Below are positions 52,000 to 59,946 of a stretch of 64,000 bases of DNA, one piece after another. Location of the stretch: positions 1 through 64,000 of the forward strand of contig NZ_JBHMFT010000023.1 of the NCBI RefSeq assembly GCF_051433195.1, given 5' to 3'. Within the stretch, counting starts at the first letter, position 1. Each line of letters starts with the position of its first letter. This DNA is from Falsiroseomonas sp051433195 (GTDB lineage: Bacteria; Pseudomonadota; Alphaproteobacteria; Acetobacterales; Acetobacteraceae). A model generated the notes under the pieces. The model was not told the origin of the DNA and did no database searches. It saw only the letters and a program-made list of their open reading frames with translations. Both the position numbers and the translations under genes were made by a program.

Positions 52000-53967
52000 T
52001 CAGGCGGCGGCCTCCCGCACGAAGGCGAGCCGCAGCTTGGTGCCCTCCACCCCGCGGACTTCCACCGTCCGCGGCGCCTGGCCCTCCATCTGCAGGCTGC
52101 CGCGCGTGCCGACCGGTGCGGCGATGGCGCCGGTGACACACACGCCACCCTCGCTGATGTCGCGCAGTTGCACGACGCTGCCGGCGCCGCCGAGCACCAG
52201 CGTCGCCTTGCCTTCGATCGGCCGGCGCGGCTCCGCGCGGCGGTCCACCTCCGGCACGGCGGACCGCAGGATGCTGACGACGTGATGCGTCAGACCCCGA
52301 GCCTCCGCCGCCAGATCCTCCGTCTCCTTGCGGCTGCGCTCGGCGCGCGTGCCAGCATCGCGCGCATCGGTGGAGACATGGCCGATGCGGCGGGAGACGT
52401 CGCGCGTCGCCTGGGTGCTGTCGGCGATGCTGCGCGCGATGGCGCTGGTCGCATGGTCCTGCTGGCCGACCGAATCGGCGAGCGTTGCCGCGAGCTGGTC
52501 CATGCGGGCGACGGAGTGCGCGATGCGGCGCACCGTCTCCACCGCCGCGGCGGTGCGCTGGCTCACCGCCTCGATGTGCTGGCTGATTTCCTGCGTCGCC
52601 TTGGCGGTCTGCGTCGCCAGCGCCTTCACCTCCCCGGCCACCACGGCGAAGCCCTTGCCGGCATCGCCGGCGCGCGCCGCCTCGATCGTCGCGTTCAGCG
52701 CCAGCAGGTTGGTCTTGCCGGCGATTTCCTGGATCAGTCGGGTGACGTCGCCGATCTGGCCGACGGCGCCGGACAGGTCGAGGATCACGGCTTCGGTCTT
52801 GGTGCTGTCGGTGGCGGCGGCGCGGCCCACCTCGGCGGCCTCCCGCACCTGGCCGGAGATGTTGCGGATCGAGGTCGTCAGCTCCTCCGCCGCCACCGCG
52901 ACGGTTTCCGCCACGGCCAGCGAGGCATCGGCGGCGGCGCCGACCGCGCCGGCATTCTGGTCCACCCGCGCCGCCGCGGCCGCCATGGCGCTGGCATCGG
53001 CGGCGAGGCCGCTGGCCTGCTCGACGATGCGGGTCATCGCCTTCAAGGTCTCGGCCTCCACCAGGTCGGCCATGCCGCGCAGCGATTCGGTCTTGGCCTG
53101 TTGCGCGGCCTCCCGGCCTGCCTCCTGCTCCACCCGCAGGCGTTGCGCCTCCTGCCCCTGGGCGCGGAACACCAGCACCGCTTCGGCCATCGCGCCGACC
53201 TCGTCGCGGCGACCCTGGCCCGGGATGTCCGCGGCAAGATCGCCGGTGGCCATGCGCCGCATCACCGCCTCCAGCGCCCGCAGCGGTGCCATGGCCCGCA
53301 TCGACCAGGCGGCGATGCCGATGCCGAGCAGCAGGCCGGCGCCGACGAGCCCGAGGATCAGCGCCTGGAAGCCACTCGCCAGGCTGCGGGCCTGCGCGGC
53401 GACGATGCCGTTCTTGGCCTCCTGCAGGTCGATGAACTGGTTGATGCGCGCCAGCCATTCGACGAAGGCCGGACGCGCCTGGTCCAGCAGCAGCGCCTGC
53501 GCGCCGGCGCCATCGCCCGCGTCCTGCAGGGCCACGACGCGGGCGATGAGCGGCAGGCTGCGGGATTCGGTCTGCTTGATGGAGGCGAGGATGCGGCGTT
53601 CATCCTCCGTCACTTCCGCGCCCGTCGCCATCATCGCGTCGAGGCGCTGCGCACTGGCGGCGTAGTCGGCCGCCAGCTTCTCGATCTCCGCCAGCGCCGC
53701 GGCGCGTTCGGACGGCAGGCGGACCAGCACGACGTCGCGCAGCGAAATCGCACGGTCATGCACGCTGCCGCGGAAGTTGATGGCGAAGCGCTGCTTCACG
53801 CTGTTCACGTCGGCGACGACGGCGAGGCTGGCGTTGATCGCGTTGACCTCCCGTACCGCCACGCCAGCAAGGCCGAGCAGCAGGCAAAGCACCAGGCCGT
53901 AGCCCAGTGCGAGCCTGCTCCGGATGCTCGTCAGGCGATGCGTCGGCTTGGAGAAGGCATTCGGCAT
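52000..53967 (-). CDS. Methyl-accepting chemotaxis protein with C-terminal PilZ domain
   Basis: About 655 residues. Order: TM1 (LALGYGLVLCLLLGLAGVAV), a helical periplasmic sensor (about residues 40–185), TM2 (ALILGLVGAGLLLGIGIAAW), HAMP, a long coiled coil with the signalling tip EIAGKTNLLALNATIEAARAG near 415–435, and a PilZ domain with DRRAEPRRP near 545 and DISEGGVCVTG near 580. PilZ binds cyclic-di-GMP, so the receptor could join chemosensory and c-di-GMP signals. No CheR-tethering pentapeptide is seen. ATG 53967 was chosen; an upstream start 30 bp earlier is possible. Confidence 0.9.
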   Translation of the reverse strand: MPNAFSKPTHRLTSIRSRLALGYGLVLCLLLGLAGVAVREVNAINASLAVVADVNSVKQRFAINFRGSVHDRAISLRDVVLVRLPSERAAALAEIEKLAADYAASAQRLDAMMATGAEVTEDERRILASIKQTESRSLPLIARVVALQDAGDGAGAQALLLDQARPAFVEWLARINQFIDLQEAKNGIVAAQARSLASGFQALILGLVGAGLLLGIGIAAWSMRAMAPLRALEAVMRRMATGDLAADIPGQGRRDEVGAMAEAVLVFRAQGQEAQRLRVEQEAGREAAQQAKTESLRGMADLVEAETLKAMTRIVEQASGLAADASAMAAAAARVDQNAGAVGAAADASLAVAETVAVAAEELTTSIRNISGQVREAAEVGRAAATDSTKTEAVILDLSGAVGQIGDVTRLIQEIAGKTNLLALNATIEAARAGDAGKGFAVVAGEVKALATQTAKATQEISQHIEAVSQRTAAAVETVRRIAHSVARMDQLAATLADSVGQQDHATSAIARSIADSTQATRDVSRRIGHVSTDARDAGTRAERSRKETEDLAAEARGLTHHVVSILRSAVPEVDRRAEPRRPIEGKATLVLGGAGSVVQLRDISEGGVCVTGAIAAPVGTRGSLQMEGQAPRTVEVRGVEGTKLRLAFVREAAA

Positions 53968-54145
53968 TGCAGGCTCCGGCTGGGGATGGCGCGCCACGTC
54001 GCTCCAGTTTGCGGGTCATCGCTTAAGCGCAGGTGAAGCGGCGTTACCTTCCGCAGCAATCTGCCTCGGGAAAGCGGCAATCGCGGCCCGATTGCGCCTT
54101 GCGCCCGGCGCCATGCTGGCCGCGTTGAACGCCCAGGAGGACATC

Positions 54146-54466
54146 ATGCGCCGCCTTTTCCTCGCCGCCGCCTTCAGCCTCGGCCTGCTCGCTTCCGGCA
54201 CCGTGGGTGCCGCGCCCGCCACCCCGCCGCGGCCCGTGGCCGAAATGGCTCTTGACGCCACGCCGGTGCAGTACCGCGACCGGCGCTACGATGATCGGCG
54301 AAGCCATCGCCCGGCCCCGCGCTACGTGGCCCCGCGCTACGTGGCCCCGCGCCATGTGGCCCCGCGCTACGTGACGCCGCTGCGCCACCGCGGCCATGCC
54401 TATTCCGCACCGCAGCGGCGCAACTGGCACGCGCCGCCGCGCGGCCATCGCTACGGCTGGCGCTGA
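54146..54466 (+). CDS. Small secreted His/Arg/Tyr-rich repeat protein
   Basis: A 106-residue protein with AGGAGG exactly five bases before its ATG and a signal peptide (MRRLFLAAAFSLGLLASG). The mature part is basic and low in complexity: RDRRYDDRRSHRP, then four pentapeptide repeats APR(Y/H)V, then HRGHAYSAPQRRNWHAPPRGHRYGWR split over the C-terminus. No known domain is visible. The His/Tyr/Arg content suggests metal, polymer or envelope binding. It stands alone between the chemoreceptor and the third SGEN gene. Confidence 0.75.
   Translation: MRRLFLAAAFSLGLLASGTVGAAPATPPRPVAEMALDATPVQYRDRRYDDRRSHRPAPRYVAPRYVAPRHVAPRYVTPLRHRGHAYSAPQRRNWHAPPRGHRYGWR
54313..54372. repeat. Four 15-bp tandem repeats in the His/Arg-rich gene
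   Basis: The unit GGCCCCGCGCTACGT occurs four times head to tail (54313–54372) with small changes in the third copy, encoding APR(Y/H)V. Copy number could vary without loss of frame. Confidence 0.85.
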
Positions 54467-54635
54467 GGCGCGCCCGGCATTTCGTTGCTTTCGTCCGTGT
54501 CGTGCGCGTCGGCGGAGGCGCCATCCGTCGAAACCCTCCGCGATGGGCACGACACCCTGTCGCAATGCGGCCGGACTACCTTCGGCTCCGGACGCAAACG
54601 CGTACCGCAACAGGATGCGAGACAGGAGAAGACCG

Positions 54636-54959
54636 ATGAACCACATCACACGGATGGCCGCGGCGGCGCTGCTGGCCACGGGGTTTGCGCAGGGCGCCTC
54701 GGCGCAATGGCTCACCACCACGCAGGACGGCGACAGCATCGTCGTGCATGGCCGTGACCCGAACCACAACATCGTCGGCGGCGCGCTGGTGCGCATGACC
54801 GGCTCGGGCGAGGGCGCGACGACGGAAACCCTCAGCGTCAACGCCGTGCAGTCGGCCCGCAACGTGCGGGTTGTCGGCAGCGGCGAGAACCAGAGCGTGG
54901 TGGAGATCGAGGCCGCGCAGCCCGCGCGCTTCGCCGCCACCATGGGCGACCGCGGCTGA
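54636..54959 (+). CDS. Small secreted SGEN-motif protein, paralogue 3
   Basis: A 107-residue member of the same unrecognised family as 46072 and 46508. The signal peptide (MNHITRMAAAALLATGFAQG, cleavage near ASA-QW) differs. The mature part has SIVVHGRDPNHNIVGGALV, then MTGSGEGATTETLSV and VRVVGSGENQSVVEIE. The first GEN site is changed to DGDS/GEG while the second is intact. CAGGAGAAGACCG precedes the ATG. It lies at the proB edge of the segment that separates proA and proB, opposite the two paralogues at the proA edge. Confidence 0.78.
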   Translation: MNHITRMAAAALLATGFAQGASAQWLTTTQDGDSIVVHGRDPNHNIVGGALVRMTGSGEGATTETLSVNAVQSARNVRVVGSGENQSVVEIEAAQPARFAATMGDRG

Positions 54960-55017
54960 CGTGCCTACAGCTTGAAGACTGGCGCGCCTACAACCTGCAC
55001 GCCTGCGTGCCTACAGC
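54960..55017. repeat. Repeats around the proB stop codon
   Basis: CGTGCCTACAGC at 55006–55017 spans the proB stop (TAG on the minus strand) and recurs exactly at 54960–54971. A third, looser copy (CGCGCCTACAAC) lies at 54983–54994. It is another instance of a stop-codon-spanning repeat. Confidence 0.7.
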
Positions 55018-56129
55018 ACGACGAGATCATCCCGGTGGATGATCTCGTCCCGCCCTCGCCAGCCGAGGATCTGCTCAAGCTCCTCGCTGCGGTGGCCGGC
55101 GATCAGCCGGGCGGCGTCGGCATCGTAGGCGGACAGGCCGCGCGCCAGAAGCTGCCCGGCTTCGTCGCGCACCGCCACCGGATCACCGCGCTGGAACGTA
55201 CCTTCCACTGAACGTACGCCAGCCGGCAGCAGCGAGGAGCCGCGCGCCAGCGCCCGCGCCGCGCCGGCATCCACCACCAGCGCGCCGAGCGGCGCCAGGC
55301 TGCCGGCGATCCAGCGCTTGCGCGCCGAACGCCCTTCATTCTCGGGCAGGAACCAGGTGCAGCGCGCGCCCTGCATCATCGCCTCCAGCGGCCGGTCGCG
55401 CTGGCCGAGCGCGATCGCCATGGCGCAGCCGGCGCCGGTGGCGATGCGCGCCGCGATCAGCTTGGTGCGCATGCCGCCGGAGGAATAGCCGGGTGGCGGC
55501 TCACCCCCCATCGCCATGATCTCCTCCGTGATGTGGTCCACCACGGGGATATGCACGGCCTGCGGGTCGCGCCGCGGGTCGGCGGTGTAGAGGCCATCGA
55601 TGTCGGACAGCAGCACCAGCGCATCCGCCTCCACCATCTCCGCCACGCGGGCGGCCAGGCGGTCATTGTCGCCGAAGCGGATCTCGGCGGTGGCGACGGT
55701 GTCGTTCTCGTTGATGACGGGAATGCAGCCCAGCGTCAGCAGCGTGCCGAGCGTGGCGCGCGCATTCAGGTAGCGCCGGCGGTCCTCGCTGTCCTCCAGC
55801 GTCAGCAGAAGCTGCGCGGCGTTGAGCTGCACGGCGGACAGGGCCTGCGCCCAGGCACCGGCCAGGCGGATCTGCCCGACGGCCGCGGCGGCCTGCTTCT
55901 CCTCCAGCCGCAGCGTCTTTTTCCGGGTGAGGCCCAGCGCGTGGCGCGCGAGCGCAATGGCGCCGGAGGATACCAGGATGACCTCCGCGCCCCGCGCCCG
56001 CAGCGCCGCGACATCCCGCGCCACGCCGGCCAGCCAGGCCTCTCGCGGCGCGGCGCCGCCAGGGTCGACGACGAGGGCGGAGCCGATCTTGACGACGATG
56101 CGCCGCGCGGTGGCGAGGGAGGGGAGCAT
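55011..56129 (-). CDS. proB: Glutamate 5-kinase
   Basis: First enzyme of proline synthesis, 372 residues, phosphorylating glutamate. The amino-acid kinase domain shows RIVVKIGSALVVDPGG at the start, EVILVSSGAIALAR near residue 50, FGDNDRLAARVAEM near 150 and GGMRTKLIAARIATGAG near 218. A C-terminal PUA domain (about residues 280–365, LARGSSLLPAGV) is present. It follows obgE after 11 bp. proA is separated from it by about 9 kb of accessory sequence. Confidence 0.96.
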   Translation of the reverse strand: MLPSLATARRIVVKIGSALVVDPGGAAPREAWLAGVARDVAALRARGAEVILVSSGAIALARHALGLTRKKTLRLEEKQAAAAVGQIRLAGAWAQALSAVQLNAAQLLLTLEDSEDRRRYLNARATLGTLLTLGCIPVINENDTVATAEIRFGDNDRLAARVAEMVEADALVLLSDIDGLYTADPRRDPQAVHIPVVDHITEEIMAMGGEPPPGYSSGGMRTKLIAARIATGAGCAMAIALGQRDRPLEAMMQGARCTWFLPENEGRSARKRWIAGSLAPLGALVVDAGAARALARGSSLLPAGVRSVEGTFQRGDPVAVRDEAGQLLARGLSAYDADAARLIAGHRSEELEQILGWRGRDEIIHRDDLVVL

Positions 56130-56140
56130 GGGCCGCCGTC

Positions 56141-57166
56141 TCAGCGCTGGCGGTCGGCCAGGATCTGCTCGTACAGCGCCCGCAGCACCTGCGGCACGCC
56201 AGCCCCCGTGGCGCCGGAGACCAGCAGCGCCGGCCGCCCGGCCGCCTTGGACAGCGCCTTGAGGCGGGAGGCGGTGGCCTGCGGAGTCATCGCGTCCGAC
56301 TTGTTCAGCGCCACCACCTCCGGCTTGTCGGCCAGGCCGCCGCCGTAGCCGGCCAGTTCTTCCCGGATGGTACGGTAGGCGCTCGCGGGGTCGGCGGCGG
56401 TGCCATCGACCAGGTGCAGCAGCACGGCGCAGCGTTCGACATGGCCGAGGAAGCGGGTGCCGAGGCCGGCGCCTTCATGCGCACCCTCGATCAGGCCGGG
56501 GATGTCGGCCAGGACGAATTCCAGCGAGCCGTCGCGGGACGGCGTGCCATCCGGGTTCAGCCGCACCACGCCGAGCTGCGGGTGCAGCGTGGTGAAGGGG
56601 TAGTCCGCCACCTTCGGCCGCGCCGCGGAAACGGCGGCGAGAAAGGTGGATTTGCCGGCATTCGGCAGGCCGAGCAGCCCGCTGTCGGCGATCAGCTTCA
56701 GGCGCAGCCAGATCGAGCGTTCCTCGCCCGGCCAGCCCTTGTCGGCGCGGCGCGGGGCGCGGTTGGTGGAGGTCTTGAAGGTGGCATTGCCATGCCCGCC
56801 ATCGCCGCCGCGGGCGATGACGACGCGCTGGCCGACCTCCGTCAGGTCCGCCAGCAGGGCTTCCTTGTCCTCGTCCAGGATCTGGGTGCCGACCGGCACC
56901 TTCATGATGACGTCGTCGGACCCGGCGCCGGTGCGGTCGGAGCCCGCGCCGTTGCCGCCCTTGCGGGAGCGGAAATGCTGGGCGTAGCGGTAGTCGATCA
57001 GCGTGTTCAGGCCGTCCACGGCCTCGATGATCACGTCGCCGCCCTTGCCGCCATTGCCGCCGTCGGGGCCGCCGAATTCGATGTACTTCTCGCGCCGGAA
57101 GGCGATGACGCCGTCGCCGCCGTCACCCGCCTTCACATGCACCTTGGCTTCGTCGAGGAATTTCAT
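56141..57166 (-). CDS. obgE: GTPase ObgE/CgtA
   Basis: Ribosome-associated GTPase of 341 residues needed for 50S maturation. The glycine-rich OBG domain (MKFLDEAKVHVKAGDGGDG onward, to about residue 158) precedes the G domain with P-loop GLPNAGKST near 166, switch DIPGLIEGAHEGAGLG near 215 and NKSD near 286. It lacks the variable C-terminal OCT extension, as usual in Alphaproteobacteria. It lies in the rplU–rpmA–obgE–proB block. Confidence 0.97.
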   Translation of the reverse strand: MKFLDEAKVHVKAGDGGDGVIAFRREKYIEFGGPDGGNGGKGGDVIIEAVDGLNTLIDYRYAQHFRSRKGGNGAGSDRTGAGSDDVIMKVPVGTQILDEDKEALLADLTEVGQRVVIARGGDGGHGNATFKTSTNRAPRRADKGWPGEERSIWLRLKLIADSGLLGLPNAGKSTFLAAVSAARPKVADYPFTTLHPQLGVVRLNPDGTPSRDGSLEFVLADIPGLIEGAHEGAGLGTRFLGHVERCAVLLHLVDGTAADPASAYRTIREELAGYGGGLADKPEVVALNKSDAMTPQATASRLKALSKAAGRPALLVSGATGAGVPQVLRALYEQILADRQR

Positions 57167-57211
57167 GGCGCTATGTCTGGGACCTGGGGGCCGGGAGCCT
57201 GGAAACGCGAA

Positions 57212-57231
57212 CGGGGGCCGTGCGGCCCCCG
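57212..57231 (-). terminator. Hairpin between rpmA and obgE
   Basis: A perfect 8-bp GC stem (57212–57219/57224–57231) with loop GTGC lies 28 bp after the rpmA stop on the minus strand. The trailing sequence has only scattered T residues, so partial termination or mRNA 3'-end protection of the rplU–rpmA transcript is more likely than full termination. Confidence 0.6.
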
Positions 57232-57259
57232 TCCCAACGCCTGCCAGACGGCCGCTTCC

Positions 57260-57529
57260 TTATTCGGCGGCGACGGCCATCGGCGTGATGGAGACCTGCA
57301 CGCGGCCTTCGGCCTTGCGCTCGAACTTCACGTGGCCGGTGACCAGGGCGTGCAGGGAGTGGGTGCGGCCCACCAGCACGTTGCTGCCGGCCATCATCTT
57401 GGTGCCGCGCTGGGTGACCAGGATGTTGCCGGCCTGGACGAACTGGCCGTCCGAACGCTTCACGCCGAGGCGCTTGCCGGCGGAGTCGCGGCCGTTGCGG
57501 GAGGAACCGCCTGCCTTCTTATGTGCCAT
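57260..57529 (-). CDS. rpmA: 50S ribosomal protein L27
   Basis: An 89-residue ribosomal protein placed at the peptidyl-transferase centre. It starts MAHKKAGGSSRNGRDSAGKR, the invariant L27 N-terminus, and continues with GGNILVTQRGT-like NILVTQRGTKMMAGSNV. There is no N-terminal extension that would need cleavage. It follows rplU by 12 bp. Confidence 0.98.
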   Translation of the reverse strand: MAHKKAGGSSRNGRDSAGKRLGVKRSDGQFVQAGNILVTQRGTKMMAGSNVLVGRTHSLHALVTGHVKFERKAEGRVQVSITPMAVAAE

Positions 57530-57541
57530 GGTCCGAAATCC

Positions 57542-57859
57542 TTACGCTGCAACGATGCCGGAGATGCGCAGCACGGTCTGCATCTGGCGATGGCCGTTCT
57601 TGCGGCGGCTGTTCTTCCGGCGCCGCTTCTTGAAGATGATCACCTTGGCATCGCGCGTCTGGCGTTCCACCACCGCGGTGACGGTGGCGCCCGGGACGGT
57701 CGGCGCACCGAGCGTCAGGCCGGACTCGTCGCCCAGGGCGAGGATGTCGTGGAAGGTGATGGTGGAGCCGGGTTCGGCCTCGAGCTTCTCGACGGTCAGC
57801 ACGGCGTCGGGCGTGACGCGGTACTGTTTGCCGCCGGTGCGGATCACTGCATAGGTCAT
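57542..57859 (-). CDS. rplU: 50S ribosomal protein L21
   Basis: A 105-residue ribosomal protein. MTYAVIRTGGKQYRVTPDAV at the start and KVIIFKKRRRKNSRRKNGHR (about residues 68–87) near the end are diagnostic. ATG 57859 was chosen; an upstream in-frame ATG would add 24 unconserved residues. It is the first gene of the rplU–rpmA(–obgE–proB) block. The 186 bp upstream should hold the promoter and an L21 leader; no leader structure was confirmed. Confidence 0.97.
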   Translation of the reverse strand: MTYAVIRTGGKQYRVTPDAVLTVEKLEAEPGSTITFHDILALGDESGLTLGAPTVPGATVTAVVERQTRDAKVIIFKKRRRKNSRRKNGHRQMQTVLRISGIVAA

Positions 57860-58031
57860 GTTCGCGCTCGGGCTTTCGAGGTCCGGTGCCATGGGCGAGT
57901 TCGCCCGGACTGTTGGAGGTGGTTCGGCCATGACTGGCCGCCGGCCTTCCGAAGCGCCTGAGCACCTGGGTGGCCGGAGGGCGCAGCGTATAGCCGCGCG
58001 CCGGCCGGTGAGTCAACGGTTCGGCTGGCGT

Positions 58032-58054
58032 GTCAGGCGCCCGAGTCAGGCGCC
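58032..58054. repeat. Direct repeat of the oxidoreductase gene 3' end
   Basis: The 10-bp GTCAGGCGCC spanning the minus-strand stop of the FAD oxidoreductase (58045–58054) is repeated exactly at 58032–58041, a 13-bp offset. It is a short example of the stop-spanning repeat pattern. Confidence 0.55.
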
Positions 58055-59311
58055 GGCGAAGCGCTCCGCGGCGAAGGGGGCAAGGTCCTGGTTGCTGGGA
58101 CGGCCGAGGATGGCCGGCGCCAGCAGCTCCGCCGTGGGCGCGGAGCCTGTCAGGCCGAGATGGCCATGGCCGAAGGCGAACCACAGGCCGGGCACGCGCC
58201 GGGCCGGGCCGATCACCGGCACGGAATCCGGCAGGCAGGGGCGGTGCCCCATCCAGAAATCCGTGGCCCGGGTGACCTTGGCGTCCGGGAACACCGCGGC
58301 GAGGTCGCCATACAGCAGCTCCGCCCGCGCGGCATCCCGGGGGCGGTCGAGCCCGCCGAACTCCACCGTGCCGGCGACGCGCAGCGCGCCCTCCATCGGC
58401 GTGATGAACACCTTGCGGTCGGCCGGGATCACCGGCCGGGTCAGCGTGACGCCGGAATCGGCCAGGTCCACATGGTAGCCGCGCTGCGATTCCAGGGGGA
58501 TGCGGTAGCCGAGCGGGGCGGCCAGCCGGGCCGACCAGGCGCCGGCGGCCAGCACCACGACCTCCGCCTGGTGCAGCGCGGCCTCTCCCTGGGCGCCGGC
58601 GATGCGGCCATCGCTGGTCGCCAGCGCGGTGATGCGGTCGCGCAGGATGGTGCCGCCGGCCTGCCGGAAGGCTTCGCCCAGTCGGCGCGCATAGCGCAGC
58701 GGGGAGGCGCAGTGGGTGTGGTCCGGCAGGAACATGCCGAGCCGGTAAGCCTCGCCGATCGCGGGCTCCAGCGCGGTGAGGCCGGCGCGGTCCAGCTTTT
58801 CGAGCCGGGCTCCGTGCCGGCGCCGGATCTCCCAGGCCGGGGCGTCCTTCGCCAGCTGCGCGGCATCGCGATAGATGTAGAGCTGGCCGTTGGCCCGCAG
58901 CAGCTCCGGCGCGCCGATCTCCCGCGCCAGGGCGTGATGCTGTTCGGTGGCCAGGTGCAGCAGCTGGTCCAGGGCCGCCGTGGCGCGGGACACCGCGGCC
59001 GGGCGCGCTGCGGCGACGAAGCGGGCCAGCCAGGGCGCGGCGCGCCACCAATAGGCGGGCGGCACGTGCAGCGGCGCGGCGCGGTCCAGCAGCATGCGCG
59101 GCACCTGGCGCAGCAGGCCGGGCAGGGCCAGCGGCGCAACGGAACTGGCGCTGATCGCCCCCGCATTGCCGAAGCTGGCGCCGCCCTCGCCAGGTGGCTC
59201 GGCATCCACGACGGTGACGGAGGCGCCACCCCGCAGCAGGCGCCAGGCGAGCGCCAGGCCGACGATGCCGGCGCCGACCACGAGGACCCGGGGCGGGTGC
59301 GGATCGGTCAT
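58046..59311 (-). CDS. dadA: D-amino-acid dehydrogenase-type FAD oxidoreductase
   Basis: FAD-dependent oxidoreductase of the DAO/DadA family, 421 residues. The dinucleotide motif VLVVGAGIVGLALAWRLLRGG is at residues 9–29. ESQRGYHVDL near 280, VAGTVEFGGLDR near 325, and the terminal GHRPCLPDSVPVIGPA with FGHGHLGLTGS near 365–395 match DadA. It would oxidise D-amino acids to keto acids at the inner membrane; the substrate is inferred. ATG 59311 precedes the motif directly. Three 15-bp tandem repeats lie in the presumed 5' UTR. Confidence 0.86.
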   Translation of the reverse strand: MTDPHPPRVLVVGAGIVGLALAWRLLRGGASVTVVDAEPPGEGGASFGNAGAISASSVAPLALPGLLRQVPRMLLDRAAPLHVPPAYWWRAAPWLARFVAAARPAAVSRATAALDQLLHLATEQHHALAREIGAPELLRANGQLYIYRDAAQLAKDAPAWEIRRRHGARLEKLDRAGLTALEPAIGEAYRLGMFLPDHTHCASPLRYARRLGEAFRQAGGTILRDRITALATSDGRIAGAQGEAALHQAEVVVLAAGAWSARLAAPLGYRIPLESQRGYHVDLADSGVTLTRPVIPADRKVFITPMEGALRVAGTVEFGGLDRPRDAARAELLYGDLAAVFPDAKVTRATDFWMGHRPCLPDSVPVIGPARRVPGLWFAFGHGHLGLTGSAPTAELLAPAILGRPSNQDLAPFAAERFAGA

Positions 59312-59323
59312 GGCAGCGTCTGA

Positions 59324-59368
59324 CTCCAAACAGGCCGGCTCCAAACAGGCCGGCTCCAGGCAGGTCGG
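59324..59368. repeat. Three 15-bp tandem repeats upstream of dadA
   Basis: CTCCAAACAGGCCGG occurs at 59324–59338 and 59339–59353, with a degenerate third copy at 59354–59368. They end 13 bp before the dadA ATG (minus strand) and would lie in its leader. A related string (TCCAAGCAGGCTGGCTCC) occurs near 15393 inside the kinase gene. Confidence 0.75.
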
Positions 59369-59598
59369 AACGTAAGCACGCGCCTCCGTCCAGTGACAAG
59401 CGGCGCCGACCCTGGCCCGGCCCGCGGCACGGAATGGTCTTGATCCGCGCTGACGCGGCGCCGTATTCATGTCACCCTGCACGCCCCGGTGGAAAAACCT
59501 GATCCTCGGGAACCGCCAGACAACGCCGCCGTTTCGATCCAAACTTCGTCCGTTGGCCCTTGAAGGGCGGCCGGGCGCCAGCAGCCAGGAACATATGC

Positions 59599-59946
59599 AT
59601 GCCCAGCAAGGCCCCGCCGAAGACGTCGGAAACCAAGGCGCCGAAGGATGCGGCCCCGGCCCAGGGGAAGGCAGCCAAGATTGACAAGCCCGCCAAGGGC
59701 GCCAAGCTGAACGCGCTGCAGCAGCCGCTGCAGCCCTCGGCGGAACTGGCGGCCGTGGTGGGCGAGGGCAAGCTCGCGCGCGGCGAGGTCGTCAGCAAGG
59801 TCTGGGTCTACATCAAGGAAAACAAGCTGCAGAACCCGGATGACGGGCGCGAAATCATTGCCGACGACAAGCTGCGGAAGGTGTTCGGCAAGGACAAGGT
59901 GACGATGTTCGAGATGAACAAGCACCTCGCCCAGCATCTTAAGTAA
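59599..59946 (+). CDS. SWIB/MDM2 domain protein
   Basis: A 115-residue protein: a Lys/Ala/Pro-rich N-terminus (MPSKAPPKTSETKAPKDAA) and a SWIB domain (about residues 40–115, LQQPLQPSAELAAVVGEGKLARGEVVSKVW over 40–70, ending KVTMFEMNKHLAQHLK). SWIB domains are chromatin-type folds in eukaryotes and occur stand-alone or fused to topoisomerases in bacteria; the role here is unknown. An AGGA precedes ATG 59599. Its last codons CAT CTT AAG TAA are repeated downstream as CAT CTG AAG TAA. Confidence 0.86.
   Translation: MPSKAPPKTSETKAPKDAAPAQGKAAKIDKPAKGAKLNALQQPLQPSAELAAVVGEGKLARGEVVSKVWVYIKENKLQNPDDGREIIADDKLRKVFGKDKVTMFEMNKHLAQHLK

Noticed and set aside
57860..58045. L21 leader structure upstream of rplU
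   Set aside because: Expected from other bacteria, but no convincing conserved stems could be identified by eye.
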